From contig NC_044290.2 of the NCBI RefSeq assembly GCF_004027225.2, positions 2,868,906-2,932,905 of the forward strand: a stretch of 64,000 nt of DNA, written 5' to 3'. Made by a program: the position numbers and the translations under genes. The notes under the pieces are model-generated. The model made no database searches. It was not told the origin of the DNA and saw only the letters and a program-made list of their open reading frames with translations. This document shows positions 22,430 to 32,633 of the stretch, in pieces (the first letter of the stretch is position 1; every line of letters starts with the position of its first letter). The stretch is from Strigops habroptila (Eukaryota; Chordata; Aves; Psittaciformes; Psittacidae).

Positions 22430-23480
22430 GAGGGACCGGGGCAGGACCCCTTGCCCGCGGCGATCGGTGCGTTGCTGGACACGATCCGCTGCTCTCCCGG
22501 TGGAGAACCGTGTGGTCGGTGCGGCGCCAGCCCCGGGACCACGGCATCACCACACCGGCCGCCCCCCCCCGGGCAGGGCAGAGCCACCACGGCGTCGCTT
22601 TGGCCCTCGCCCGTCCCTTGCTCCAGCCGGACATCCCGGTGACACCCCCCCGCTGCCCGGGGCGGCGCTTGGGGAAACTGAGGCAGGCGGGCAGGGCTGT
22701 GTGGGGCCCGGGGCCGCGCCGGGGCCGGTCCCCGCTGCCGGGAGGAGCGGTGCAGGGGGGTGGGTTACACTTTTATGAATGGGGCCGCCCCGCCTGCCAT
22801 AGCCGTGCGGCGCGGCGGGCGTCAGCAGCGAGCAGCGGCGGGCGGCGCTCCCCGGCGCGTCCCGATCCCCGCTCCAGCGCCGATGGCCGCCGGCCGCCGC
22901 GCTCCCCCGGAGCCCGGGGGGGGGCCCGTATTACTTCAAGGTGTTTTCGGTGTGGGGCCGAGCCCCGGAGCCGCGTCCTGCTCGCTGGTGCTGACGGCCC
23001 GGGAGCTGCAGGTGCGGCGGCCCGGCGGCTCCTCCGGGGGCTCGGCCGGCCCCGACGCCGCGCTCCGCTTGGCCGACTGCGTGAGCTCCGCCGCCTTCCC
23101 CGCCGCGGCCGCCGCCGCCTGCTTCTCGCTCGTCTGTTACCCGTTCCGCGGCCCGCGCTGGGGCTCGCCCGCCCGCCAGCGCCTAGAGCGGACCTTCCGC
23201 GTCTACGGGGGACCCGACGCCGAGGGCAACCTGCGCATCGCCCAGGCCTGGAGCCGCCGGATCCGGGAGCTCTCGGTGCCCGCCGTGCCCGTGCAGGACG
23301 GTGAGTGCGGCGGGCGGGGAGCGGGGGGCACCCGGACACGCACACACACACGGACCCGTCCCCGCTCCGCCGCAGGGCCCGACGGAGCGAGCGCCGGCAG
23401 CCCCGAGGGCTCCGGTGCCCGGGAGCTCCGAAGGGACGGGGAGGGGGGATCCGCGTCCCCGTGGGGTCACCTGGATCGGA
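22430..23480. promoter_or_regulatory. CpG island and promoter region of SPHK1
   Basis: Very G+C and CpG-rich block around SPHK1 exon 1. A TATA-like ACACTTTTATGAAT lies at about 22,767-22,780, some 105-115 bases before the chosen ATG, which would put a start site near 22,800. This is inference from spacing only. Confidence 0.65.
22883..23300 (+). CDS. SPHK1: SPHK1 coding exon 1 (N-terminal domain)
   Basis: 418 bases encode 139 residues plus one base; donor GTGAGT at 23301. The segments LQGVFGVG, CSLVLTARELQVRR, RTFRVYGG and AQAWSRRIREL align with the SPHK2 N-terminal domain. An Ala-rich run lies near residues 70-80. Base composition is extremely G+C rich. Confidence 0.85.
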
Positions 23481-26400
23481 GGGTGGGGACACGGGGACAG
23501 CCCCGGGGGTGCCTTAACCCCCTTTCACCCTTAAATCGAAGGGGCAGCAGGGCCGTGGTGGCCCCACGGGGGCTCTTTGCACGTCCTTCCCCCCCCCCCC
23601 CCCCCCCCCCCGGTTCAGTTCAAAGCTCCAAAGGGCAGAATTAAGCAAGAAAACCAAACGAGCCTTCGGTGCTGACACAGGCAGGACAGGAGCCAGGCCC
23701 GGCAGGTCCCGTCTGGGAGCAGGTAAATCCCTCCGGGATCCCCGGGGGTCCCAGAGCACCCTCAGCCCCCCAGGAGCTGCCAGCAGCTCCAAGGGGAGAT
23801 GCTGGTTTGCGGCCCAGGTTCCCAGCTCTGGCTGTCAGGGCAGGGCTGGCGTGTGTTGGAACATCGGAGCAGGGATTCAATTATATGCACTACTTCATTT
23901 ATTCAGCTGCCCAGACACGCTGCTCAGACTTGGGAGTGAAGAGGCATGTGGTTAGAGGGATCCTGTCAGATCCCATTTAGCCCAGATCTTCCCTGCTCGG
24001 CTCTGAAAATGCAGCTTTTTTTACATGACCTGCAGCTACAAACCAACTTTCTGCTACTTTTCATAAAGAATAACAAAAACCCAGGAGAAAGGGGCCAGGG
24101 CAAAACCAGTTCCCCGGCTCCATTTCCAGCCTGAGCTCGGCAGCTGTGAGCCTCCAAGCGTTTGGAATCCCTCGCAGGCGGTGTGAGCGAGGTGCTGGGG
24201 CAGGAGCGGCTCGTTGTGAGCAGGAGCCTCGGGGGAGCGCGGGGAAGGAGGACGGGAGGAGGCGGTGCGGAGCTGAGGGCTCCAAAAGAATTTGCAAAAC
24301 CTCCTCCCCCAGGTCGGGACGAGCTAAAAATGCCTCTCACCACACCCTGCGCTGCCCCACCGCGGCCTGTGCGGGACAGATAAGGCCGAGCTGGGCACGC
24401 TGCGGGTGAGTCCGTGCACAGCAATCCCGCCGCCCTGGCCCCGCAGCGAGGGGACGCGGGGAGCTCGGCCTGGGGTGAGCTCCAGCATCCCCTGGGCAGA
24501 GCCACAGCACGGGTGAAGCTGCCCCCTCCTTATTTCACCCAAAGGGGGAAACCCGCTCCCGTAGCAGTTAATAACCCAGCGTCCCACCTGCAGCCATCCC
24601 GGAGAGAGCAAACCCTCCCCGGGATTGTGTCCTGATGGGGAAATCCAGCCCTGGTTGTGGCAGGAAGCTGCCGTTGAGCTGCTGGCACCGGCCATGGTGT
24701 CGTGGCTGCAGGAGGTGTTTTGGGGACCCCCGTTGCCGTGCCTCACACCAGGGCAGGACAGCTCTGACCCCAGCAGCCCAGCACGTTTGTTCCTTGTGCC
24801 CAGAGAGGCTCCAGAAGGATGCAGGGACGTGGCGGAGCTGCTGGTGGTGGAGCCGTGGTCCCTGCTGAGCGCGGGCAGGACACGTGGCACATGTGGGGAT
24901 GTGGCACATGCAGGGGGGGAGAGCAGGGTCTGCGCTGGCAGCAGCTCGAGCCCCTTCCTCCTGCTGACTCAGTGTCTGCTCAGCCTCAACCACAGCCTTT
25001 GAGGCTGGAAGCAGCCGCACGGGGCGGGGAAGTGGCTGAGCTCTGCCGGGATGCCAGGGGCCAGCCTGTCTTGTGCAACAGAAAGGGGATGCTGCTGACA
25101 TCTGTCCCACCCCGAGCATCACGCTGCTGGGCTCTGGCTCTGAACCAGCACGCACCGCCCCTGCCGGGTGCTGCTGGTGTCACTGTTCCCGCAACAGGAT
25201 CATGTCCCAGTCCCTTTTCACACCCTGGTCCCAGCAGTCTGTTCCTTGTGATGGAATCGTGGCATTCCTCTGTGTCCCTAATGCCTTTCCCCACCCAGCC
25301 AAGGAGCAGGTTCTGGGATCCCAGCTGTAATCCCCTGCCCAGGGGCAGCACCACGGGTCCAGGCAGGATTTTCAGGCCAGACGCGTGTGTGCACGTCAGG
25401 AACAATGTGGCTGGTTAGAGACATTGTGGGTTTCAAAACTCTGTTGAGGTTCTTGAAGTGCCTCATGCTCCAACTGCATCCTCGAGGGTTGGAGGGGGAG
25501 AAAGAGGGAGAAAATCCCCCATCATCTGCCTCCGTCAGCCAGGGCTGGAGCACAATCCCTGCCTGGGGGCTCGGCTGCCATGGTCCGAGGGGATTTAGTG
25601 CTGGTGGTGACCGGGGACAGCACCAGAGAGGGGTGAGTGTGCCCAGCCCAGCCCCGGCTCACTGCCTGTTATCCCTGTCCTGAGCTGGGGCGGCCTCTGC
25701 TCCGCTGCTGTCCCCGAGGGCAGCAAGTCCCTCATGTCTGGCACCCACTGATAAGGGGCCGGGGAAGGTGGGGGGCAGCCAGTGCTCCCCCTGGCCCTGG
25801 GCCAGCGCCTGGACCCAGGCTCAGCCCTGGCTGAAGGGGCTCTCCTGGGCAGAGCGTTGTTGTAGCCTCGGTGGCAGGTCCTAAGCAGCCGGCGTGGGGA
25901 CAAGGAGGTGTCCTGGAGGGTGACAGCCTCACCGGGCCATTCCTGGGGGGCAAAACCATCACCCTGATGGCACTGAATCAGTGGTGCTCCCCGTGCTCCC
26001 ATGGCATGGAGATGGGATGCCGCAGGGCAGCTTGTGGAGCTCTGCCAGCCGCTGGAGAAGCCCTGGTGTGATGCTGGGTGTCACCCAGGGGAGGTGGCAC
26101 CAGTGCCACATCCATGTCCCTGGGCTCCCCTCTCCCTGCTCCATCCCTGCTGTGGGCAGCAGGAGGGGGTTCAGCTTCCCCTGTGTTCCAACAGCTCAAA
26201 TCACCCCATTGTGCAGGTGGGGGGGCAGGAGGACAGCCCCAGCCCACCGAGCTGCCTGGCTCGGCCTGGGCTGCATGGTGCTGGGAAATGCCTGTTTTCC
26301 TGACTCAGCTCCTGACGGAGCAGCAATTTGTGCTGAGTCAGCAGGTGCAGCCCTGGGCAGGCACTCACCACCCCCCTGGGAACCACATCATGGCTTAGGG

Positions 26401-29386
26401 GGCCCAGAGCTGGTGGGGACACCCCCAAGCTCCCCCAGGCTCGCTTCACCCCGCAGGGCCAGGGGGTTCCAGAGGCACTGCAGGAGCTCGAAGGATGGAG
26501 CCCTGCTTATGGGCTTGGGGTGCCCAAGCAGCACCCAGGGGTCCTCCCTCACAGGGGCCACTTGGGGGGGGGGGGCAGAGGGATGTAGAGCCCTGCCAGG
26601 CTTGTCATTACGGGCCTCCCACACTAAACCTGAGCCCATGGGGAGCAGAGGAAGCAGAAGTGTCTCTCTGGCAGCGCAGGTGTCTGTCCTGGCCCTGCTC
26701 CATCTGGGCGGATGTTGGGAATTGGGATCTCTGGCCCTCATCCCCCCATGCTTGGCTCCCTGCGCGCTGCGGGCCTGAGCCGTGGGGCTCAGCAGGGGAA
26801 GCTCAGCCGAGGCTGGGTTTCAAACCTCCCCTTCGCTGCCACCTTCCTTTCCCTGGCATGTCCGAAAGCGGAGCCATCAGCACCCACAGCACTGGGTGCT
26901 CAGGGATGCTCCGTGCTGCAGAGCCTTGGCTCCGCTGGGCTGCTGTGGGGCTCCAGCCTGGGCATCAAACACAGAATCATAGAATAGTTAAGGCTGGAAC
27001 TGCCGGGGATGGAGCATTCACCACTTCCCTGTGCACCCTGTGCCAGCACCTCAGCACCCTCACAGGGAAGAACTTCTGCCTTATATCTAACCTGAACTGC
27101 CCCTATAACATCTCTGCTGGTTGTGGGCGAGCACAGGATGAGTCCCTGCAGGAGCCTGTGTCCCCATCTCTGTCTCCTCTCCATCCCTGCTCACCTCCCA
27201 TGTCCCCAGGCCCAGGGAGCTTATGGGGATGGGGAGCAGCTCCCCCTCCTGTGGGGCTGTGCTCACAAAGCCCCCCCCAGGCAGCCGCAGCCCCCTGAGC
27301 CCCCCTGTCCCCCTCCCCAGGTGACAGCTATGGGGTGCTGCCCCGGCCCTGCCGCGCGCTGGTGCTGCTGAACCCCCAGAGCGGGGCTGGTCGTGCTCTC
27401 GAGGACTTCCAGGCAGTGGTGCAGCCCATGCTGGCCGAGGCCGATGTCGCTGCCACCGTCTTCGTCACTGGTGAGTCACCTCCTCCTCCTCCCCCCCTGG
27501 GACCCCACCTGGGTGCTGCTGCGCTGGGACAGGCTCCTCCGAGGGGCTCGTGCCCCCAGCATCACCTGGTTCGGATGAACGCGATGGGGGGGTCAGTGCT
27601 GCCTCACCTCCTGCAGCCCTGGCTGGAGCCCCCATGGGGACAGTGGGGCTGGGGTCACTGCCCGGGGGGTGGCAGTGGGCAGCGCAGGGGGATGGAGGGT
27701 GACGCTCGACTCTCTCTGCTTTCCCCCACAGAGAGACCCCACCACGCACACGAGAAGGTGCGGGACGAGGACCTGTCGCAGTGGGACACGCTGGTGGTGA
27801 TGTCCGGGGACGGGCTCTTGTACGAGGTGAGGGGCACCCCGGGGCATCCCCCCGGCCAGGCTGGGCAGAACAGGGTGCCTGGGGCAGGTGCTGAGCTGTG
27901 AGAGAGGAAGGCAGGCGGGGAATGGCAAAGGAGAGCTGGCACTGAGCTTGGAGAGGGGCAAGCTCACCATGACAGGTCCATGGGGGGACCCAGCATGGCC
28001 TTGGGCCTGCCCTGGCCAGGGGCTGCTGGGTTCCTGCCACAAGCTGCCTCCATCCTGCAGGTGGTGAATGGGCTCATGGAGCGGCCGGACTGGGAGGAGG
28101 CCATGAAGAAGCCGCTGTGCATCCTGCCGGGGGGCTCCGGGAACGCCTTGGCTGCCTCCATCAACTACTATGCGGGGTGAGCCCCGTGCGGGGCGGGATG
28201 GGGGGAGTAAGGCTCCATCCCAGCTGATCCCAGCACAGCGGGGTCCCTCTGGGTCCCCACCTCCCTGCAGGCTGGTCCCTGTGAGCATCAGGCTACATCC
28301 CCACATCCCCCCTCATCCTTCCTCCTCTCCAGGCTTTGAGTCTGGCAAAGCTTTTCCCTAAAGGATCCAGCCTGGGCAGAGCTGATCCTGCTGCAGGGCC
28401 GGGGACCGGGATTGCCCTGACCCAGCAGCCCCAGTTCGGGTCTGTCTTTTGGAGCTGGTTTATACTTCCCACCCCAAGCAAAACCTCTCCCAGCAGCTGT
28501 CCCTGAGGGACACTGGCACCCAGCTGGGATATGTCCTGACGTATGGGTACAACACGGGTGAGGGTCGCACATGGATGCTGGGTCCAGCCCAAACTCACCT
28601 TTCTCCATCCCTCGCAGCAATGATCACGTCGCCAAGAAGAAGCTGCTGACGAATTGCACCTTCATCCTGTGCAAGGGGCTGCACACACAGATGGACCTGG
28701 TCTCGCTGAGCACGGCCTCGGGCAAACGCCTCTTCTCCTTCCTGGGCTTTGGCTGGGGCTTCATCTCGGACGTGGACATTGACAGCGAGAAGTACCGCTG
28801 GCTGGGCAATGCCCGCTTCACGCTGGGCACGCTGCAGTGCCTGGCCAAGCTGCGGGTGTACCAGGGCCGCCTCTCCTACCTGCCCCTTGTCCCTACAGCA
28901 CAGGGCACCCCCCGGGACCCCCCCGAGCCTGTCACCAATGGCCACATCCCGCTGCCGGCTGGGACCGGAGCACCGGGGTCGCTGCCCCCTGACTCGCTGC
29001 TGGTGCCGCTGGGGCAGCCGGTGCCGGCGCACTGGACCGTGGTCCCCGAGGAGGAGTTTGTCACCGTCTACGCCATCTACCAGTCCCACCTGGGCACCAA
29101 CCTGCTGATGGCACCGGCGGCACGGCTGCGCGACGGCTGCATCCACCTCTTCTACCTGAAGGCCGGCATCAGCCGCACGGCGCTGCTCAGGATCTTCCTG
29201 GCCATGGCCAGAGGGGCCCACCTGGACTTGAACTGTCCCTACTTGTGCTACGTCCCCGTCCAGGCTTTCCGCCTGGAGCCGCGGGCAGCTGCGGGCATCA
29301 TGACGGTGGACGGGGAGGCGCTGGCCTGTGAGCCCGTGCAGGGGCAGGTCCACGGCCGCCTCTGCCGCATCGTCTGCGGCTCCTGA
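22883..29386 (+). CDS. SPHK1: Sphingosine kinase (SPHK1 by synteny), complete
   Basis: It phosphorylates sphingosine to sphingosine-1-phosphate using ATP. Five exons join in phase to give 515 residues. Residues 1-139 are an N-terminal domain similar to that of SPHK2. The diacylglycerol-kinase-type catalytic region follows: LVLLNPQSGAGRA (153-165), MSGDGLLYE (213-221, with the catalytic-type Asp), LPGGSGNALAAS (243-254), WGFISDVDIDSEKYRWLG, and VDGEAL near the end. The loop before HWTVVPEEEF is short, as in SPHK1, not the long insert of SPHK2. The start at 22883 (MAAGRRAPPEP) was chosen because homology begins just after it; an in-frame ATG at 22775 is possible but has poor context. Its place between PRPSAP1 and UBE2O supports SPHK1. 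The human short form is 384 residues and lacks the N-terminal domain. Confidence 0.93.
23589..23611. repeat. Poly-C tract (23 bases)
   Basis: An uninterrupted run of 23 C in SPHK1 intron 1, following TCCTT. Exact length may be affected by sequencing error in homopolymers. Confidence 0.9.
24962..24974 (+). promoter_or_regulatory. Imperfect Maf recognition element
   Basis: TGCTGACTCAGTG matches 11 of 13 bases of the T-MARE palindrome TGCTGA(C/G)TCAGCA and contains an AP-1 core. Confidence 0.45.
26301..26309 (+). promoter_or_regulatory. Antioxidant response element-type site
   Basis: TGACTCAGC fits the ARE core TGACnnnGC and also the AP-1 core TGACTCA. It lies 33 bases (centre to centre) from the perfect MARE. 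Confidence 0.5.
26331..26343. promoter_or_regulatory. Perfect 13-bp T-MARE palindrome
   Basis: TGCTGAGTCAGCA is the full consensus Maf recognition element bound by small Maf heterodimers with NRF2, BACH or NF-E2. A perfect 13-bp palindrome is unlikely by chance in a few kb. Confidence 0.65.
26971..27105 (-). mobile_element. CR1 fragment, type A, internally deleted
   Basis: Starts with ACAGAATCATAGAATAG, skips most of the tail-proximal block, then continues with CAGCACCTCAGCACCCTCAC and CTAACCTGAACTGCCC. It ends about 215 bases before SPHK1 exon 2. Confidence 0.85.
27321..27470 (+). CDS. SPHK1: SPHK1 coding exon 2 (nucleotide-binding loop)
   Basis: 150 bases, acceptor CCCCAG, donor GTGAGT. 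It encodes DSYGVLPRPCRALVLLNPQS and on to TVFVT. There is no in-frame ATG before the nucleotide-binding motif, so the domain upstream (or an unseen first exon) must supply the start. Confidence 0.95.
27732..27826 (+). CDS. SPHK1: SPHK1 coding exon 3
   Basis: 95 bases, acceptor CCACAG, donor GTGAGG. It encodes RPHHAHEKVRDEDLSQWDTL followed by VVMSGDGLLYE, which includes the GDG motif that positions ATP and the catalytic Asp. Confidence 0.95.
28061..28176 (+). CDS. SPHK1: SPHK1 coding exon 4
   Basis: 116 bases, acceptor CTGCAG, donor GTGAGC. It encodes VVNGLMERPDWEEAMKKPLC and LPGGSGNALAASINYYAG, conserved sphingosine kinase segments. Confidence 0.95.
28177..28617 (+). other. SPHK1 intron 4
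   Basis: 441 bases, GTGAGC donor, TCGCAG acceptor; nothing else seen. Introns 2 and 3 (27471-27731, 27827-28060) are shorter and also plain. Confidence 0.85.
28618..29386 (+). CDS. SPHK1: SPHK1 coding exon 5 (C-terminal half, stop)
   Basis: 769 bases, acceptor TCGCAG, stop TGA at 29384-29386. It carries LLTNCTFILCKGL, MDLVSLSTASGKRLFSFLG, the FTLGTLQCLAKLRVYQGR region that matches the calmodulin/CIB1-binding helix of human SPHK1, a Pro/Gly-rich loop, then the C-terminal lobe ending VCGS. Confidence 0.95.
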
Positions 29387-29875
29387 GCTGCAGCATTCAC
29401 CCACTCGTGGTGCTGAGCCGCCGGCACGGCCCGGCACAGGGTGGCAGAGCCTTCCTCCCGCTCAGGAACATCCTCCTCTGCCCATAGCAATAGCTCTCGG
29501 GGGCCACGGGTGCTCGTCCCCTTGCTTGCCCCCATGCTTAGCTTTAACCCCACCTTGGGACAGCCACCAGCGCTGTCCCAGACCTGAGCCATGAGCCCCA
29601 TCAGGTACTCGGTGCTGGTGAGATGCCGGCGTGTCCTACCCCGGTACGAGGTCCCGGCTGCGCCGGCACAGCCCCGTCCCCTCCCTGGCTCAGACGCACA
29701 CGGTGGCAGCGCTCATGGCCCCGCCGCGGAGCCAGCGCCACCCCCAGGGAGGGTCAGGACCAAGATATCTTAATACAAGAACTTGACTTTTTTTAAGGAT
29801 GTTTCTACCCAAAGCTTCCTGTAGAAGCAGAGTTTATTCTTGTGAGAAATGCAATAAATATCTAGTGTTTGCAAA
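29387..29875 (+). other. SPHK1: SPHK1 3' UTR
   Basis: Short UTR from the stop to a probable cleavage site about 15-20 bases after the AATAAA at 29853. The end is inferred. Confidence 0.7.
29853..29858 (+). terminator. SPHK1: SPHK1 poly(A) signal AATAAA
   Basis: First canonical AATAAA after the SPHK1 stop, followed within about 15 bases by TGTTTG-type sequence. Confidence 0.75.
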
Positions 29876-30139
29876 AAAGCCATCCCCAGCGTTGAAATCT
29901 GTGGTCAGAGCCGCTGTCAGTGCCCTTTGCTCCCCACCATCCTGTCAGAGCACGGACACCTCCAGCCAGGACCAGCACGGAGCCATGGCCCAGGAGATGC
30001 TCCCAGGAGGTGCCTCAGCGGCAGGACATGGGGTGCTGCTGCCATCCCCTCCCAGTTTTTGGGGTGCACTGGTGTCTCCCTGCTCAGCCTCATGCTGGAG
30101 CTGAGTGAATGCTGGGAGCTCAGTCCCACAGGGGTTGCA

Positions 30140-30468
30140 GACTTGGTTTGTGTTGGAAGGGACCTTAAAGCTCCTCCAGTTCCAACCCCCTGCCACGGGC
30201 AGGGACACCTTCCACTAGAGCAGGTTGCTCCAAGCCCCTGTGTCCAACCTGGCCTTGAACGCTGCCAGGGATGGGGCAGCCACAGCTTCTCTGGGCACCC
30301 TGTGCCAGCGCCTCAGCACCCTCACAGGGAAGAGCTTCTGCCTCAGAGCTCATCTCAGTCTCCCCTCTGGCAGGTTAAAGCCATTCCCCTTGTCCTGTCC
30401 CTACAGGCCCTTGCCCAAAGCCCCTCTCCAGGTTTCCTGAAGCCCCTTCAGGCACTGGAGCTGCTAAG
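30140..30468 (-). mobile_element. CR1 LINE fragment, young type B
   Basis: Shares the 3' core with type A, but beyond it reads CAGAGCTCATCTCAGTCTCC, CTCTGGCAGGTTAAAGCCAT and CCAGGTTTCCTG, shared with the copies at 45738 and 57478 and absent from type A. Confidence 0.92.
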
Positions 30469-31560
30469 CGATGCTTTGGGACCTTGTGGGGAAGGTTTGG
30501 TGCCTCAGGCGAGGGCAGGGCAGGGTCACTCATGGAAGAGGCTCAAGGAAGGTCTCTGGAGCGAGGGGATCTCACACATCCCCTTTCCCAGGGCTGCTGG
30601 AGCCCTGCAACAGGCCCCAGGCTGGGGGGAGTTACTCAGCCTGTCTGGTACAGAGCTGCTGTAATTAAACCTCATTTGCAGTGCTCCAGCCCAAAGCAGC
30701 AGAGCAAACAGTGCTGCTGCTGCTGGCATGTGCTCAGCTGCAAACTGCCATTAGGGTGGCAGGGCTGGGAATGAAGAGCACATTGTTCCCCACTGCCTGG
30801 TGGGAGCCCAGCTCCCATTCCCAGCCCAGCAGAAGTTATCTCTCCCGTGGCATCGGGTTGGGTGTAGGAGCAGGCTCAGTGCTGCTTCTGTGAACTCCAA
30901 CCACGTCCAACAGGAGGAGGCTGCAGGGAGAGCCCAGGGCAGGGGATGCGCCTAAAGCAGAGCCCATTGGGTTTGCAGCACCTGAAAGGCTCTGTGGAGT
31001 CTCTCCTCAGGCCTCTCATGGCCATTGCTCCCAGCAGCAGGGTGCTGGGACTGCCCCTGCCTTCCCTGCTGCACAAATCCCTTCCTTGACCTCTTCCTCG
31101 CTTCTGAAACAGCCATGGGCTCTCCCAGGGGAGCCCCAACAGCTCCCTGCTCCAATCCCACAACAGGCTTTGAGTGACTCCAGCGATGGCTCAGGACACT
31201 GACGCTGCTGCTCATCTCCTCTGCCACCTCCTTCCAGCCTCTCCTTGCAGGCAGAACCAGGGGGTGCAGCCATGGCGGAAGCATGATTTTGGGTTCAGCA
31301 CCCCACCAGCACTCGGGAGGTGCAGGAGTCCCTCAGCCCCAGCCTGGATGTGGCCCACACCTACCTGTGAGCTGAGGAGAGGGACCAGGAAGTGCTGCCG
31401 GAGCCCCGGAGCCACCCCCTGCCAGGCTGAGGGTACAAAGGGTTTTCATCATCCCAGGTCCATCCCCAGCTGAGGCAGCCACCTCAGGGGCATGCCACCA
31501 GGCCTGCAGGCATGGAAAATAACAATGCTCCATGAATGAGGGGGGTTTGGGGAGCTGGTT

Positions 31561-32115
31561 CATAGAGAATCAAGAGGGGTTTGGGTTGAAGGGACCTTAA
31601 AGCTCATCCAGTTCCAAGCCCTGCCACGGGCAGGGACACCTTCCACTAGAGCAGGTTGCTCCAAGCCCCTGTGTCCAACCTGGCCTTGAACACTGCCAGG
31701 GATGGGGCAGCCACAGCTTCTCTGGGCACCCTGTGCCAGCGCCTCAGCACCCTCACAGGGAAGAACTTCCGCCTTAGATCCAACCTGAACTGCCCGTTTC
31801 AGTTTGAACCCATCACCCCTTGTCCTATTCTCCAGTCCCTGATGAAGGTCCCTCTCCAGCATCCTTGTAGCCCCCTTCAGACACTGGAAGCTGCTCTGAG
31901 GTCTCCACGCAGCTTCTCTTCCCCAGGCTGAACAGCCCCAATGTTCTCAGCCTGTCTCCATACGGGAGGTGCTCCAGCCCCTGATCATCCTCGTGGCCTC
32001 CTCTGGACTTGCTCCAACAGCTCCATGTCCCTCTTATGTTGAGGACACCAGAACTGCCCACAGTGCTGCAAGCGGGGTCTCACCAGAGCAGAGCAGAGCG
32101 GCAGGATCTGCTGGA
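31561..32115 (-). mobile_element. CR1 LINE fragment, young type A, longest copy
   Basis: About 555 bases, extending past CCTCCTCTGGACTTGCTCCA through the CAGCTCCATGTCC block to the GGGGTCTCACCAGAGCAGAG block. It is the most complete copy in the window but holds no intact ORF2. Confidence 0.92.
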
Positions 32116-32314
32116 GGCCCAGGGGCAGCCTGAGCTGCCAGATCTACCTGCCCCCCTCAGGACTCACCCCCTTCTCCACCCCATCAGCTTCATCCAGTGG
32201 GATCCCGGCACAGGGATGCACCCCGGAGCCAAAAGCATGGTGGGGAGGGAAAGAACAGACAGCGATCAGAAGTACTCACAGAGGCAGAATTTCATGGCAA
32301 GTCATCTTCCCTCC

Positions 32315-32320
32315 TTTATT
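32315..32320 (-). terminator. UBE2O: Candidate UBE2O poly(A) signal AATAAA
   Basis: TTTATT on the plus strand, AATAAA on the gene strand, about 2.9 kb after the stop. Chosen because it is the last canonical hexamer before the CR1-bearing gap. An ATTAAA at 33174-33179 could serve a shorter form. Confidence 0.5.
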
Positions 32321-32633
32321 ACACCTGGGTTAGCCAAACAAAACAAATTCTGCAGGTAAAAAAAGTCTTAATGGTCACACAGCACTTTATACAGATACCG
32401 TAAGCAACCAAGCACCCACATCTGCACGGGGACGACACCTCTAAGCATGGCCTTAAGGGCAAGGCTGGGGGTTGTTGTCTTCATTAAATACTGTACAGAA
32501 CCAAGGCTATAAACGGAGTTTGTCATTGCTCCTTCCCCAAGCCCAGCGCTTCAGTTACAGCCCGCTCTCATTTGTACATCATCACACAGTCTGGAGCCAG
32601 GTTTAAGGCTGACAATATGCATCATGCTTTGGC

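Larger units (their letters stand above)
23301..27320 (+). other. SPHK1 intron 1
   Basis: About 4 kb, G+C rich. It contains a 23-base C tract, three Maf-type motifs, a 10-G run near 26,567 and one short CR1 fragment just before exon 2. No alternative first exon could be identified with confidence. Confidence 0.85.
29876..32289. other. Intergenic gap between convergent SPHK1 and UBE2O
   Basis: About 2.4 kb between two facing 3' ends. It holds two minus-strand CR1 copies; the rest shows no gene. Confidence 0.7.

Noticed and set aside
22775..22882. Upstream in-frame ATG adding 36 residues to SPHK1
   Set aside because: Poor start context, placed at a TATA-like sequence and outside the homologous domain; kept only as an alternative.
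22351..23304. 317-codon open frame on the plus strand overlapping SPHK1 exon 1
   Set aside because: It is in a different frame from the homologous SPHK1 protein, is Arg/Pro/Ala-rich as any frame in a CpG island would be, and shows no domain.
22773..23492. 239-codon open frame on the minus strand over SPHK1 exon 1
   Set aside because: Composition-driven shadow of the G+C-rich coding exon; no splice or start support.
28595..29437. 280-codon minus-strand frame opposite SPHK1 exon 5
   Set aside because: It mirrors the codon bias of SPHK1; the plus strand matches sphingosine kinase throughout.
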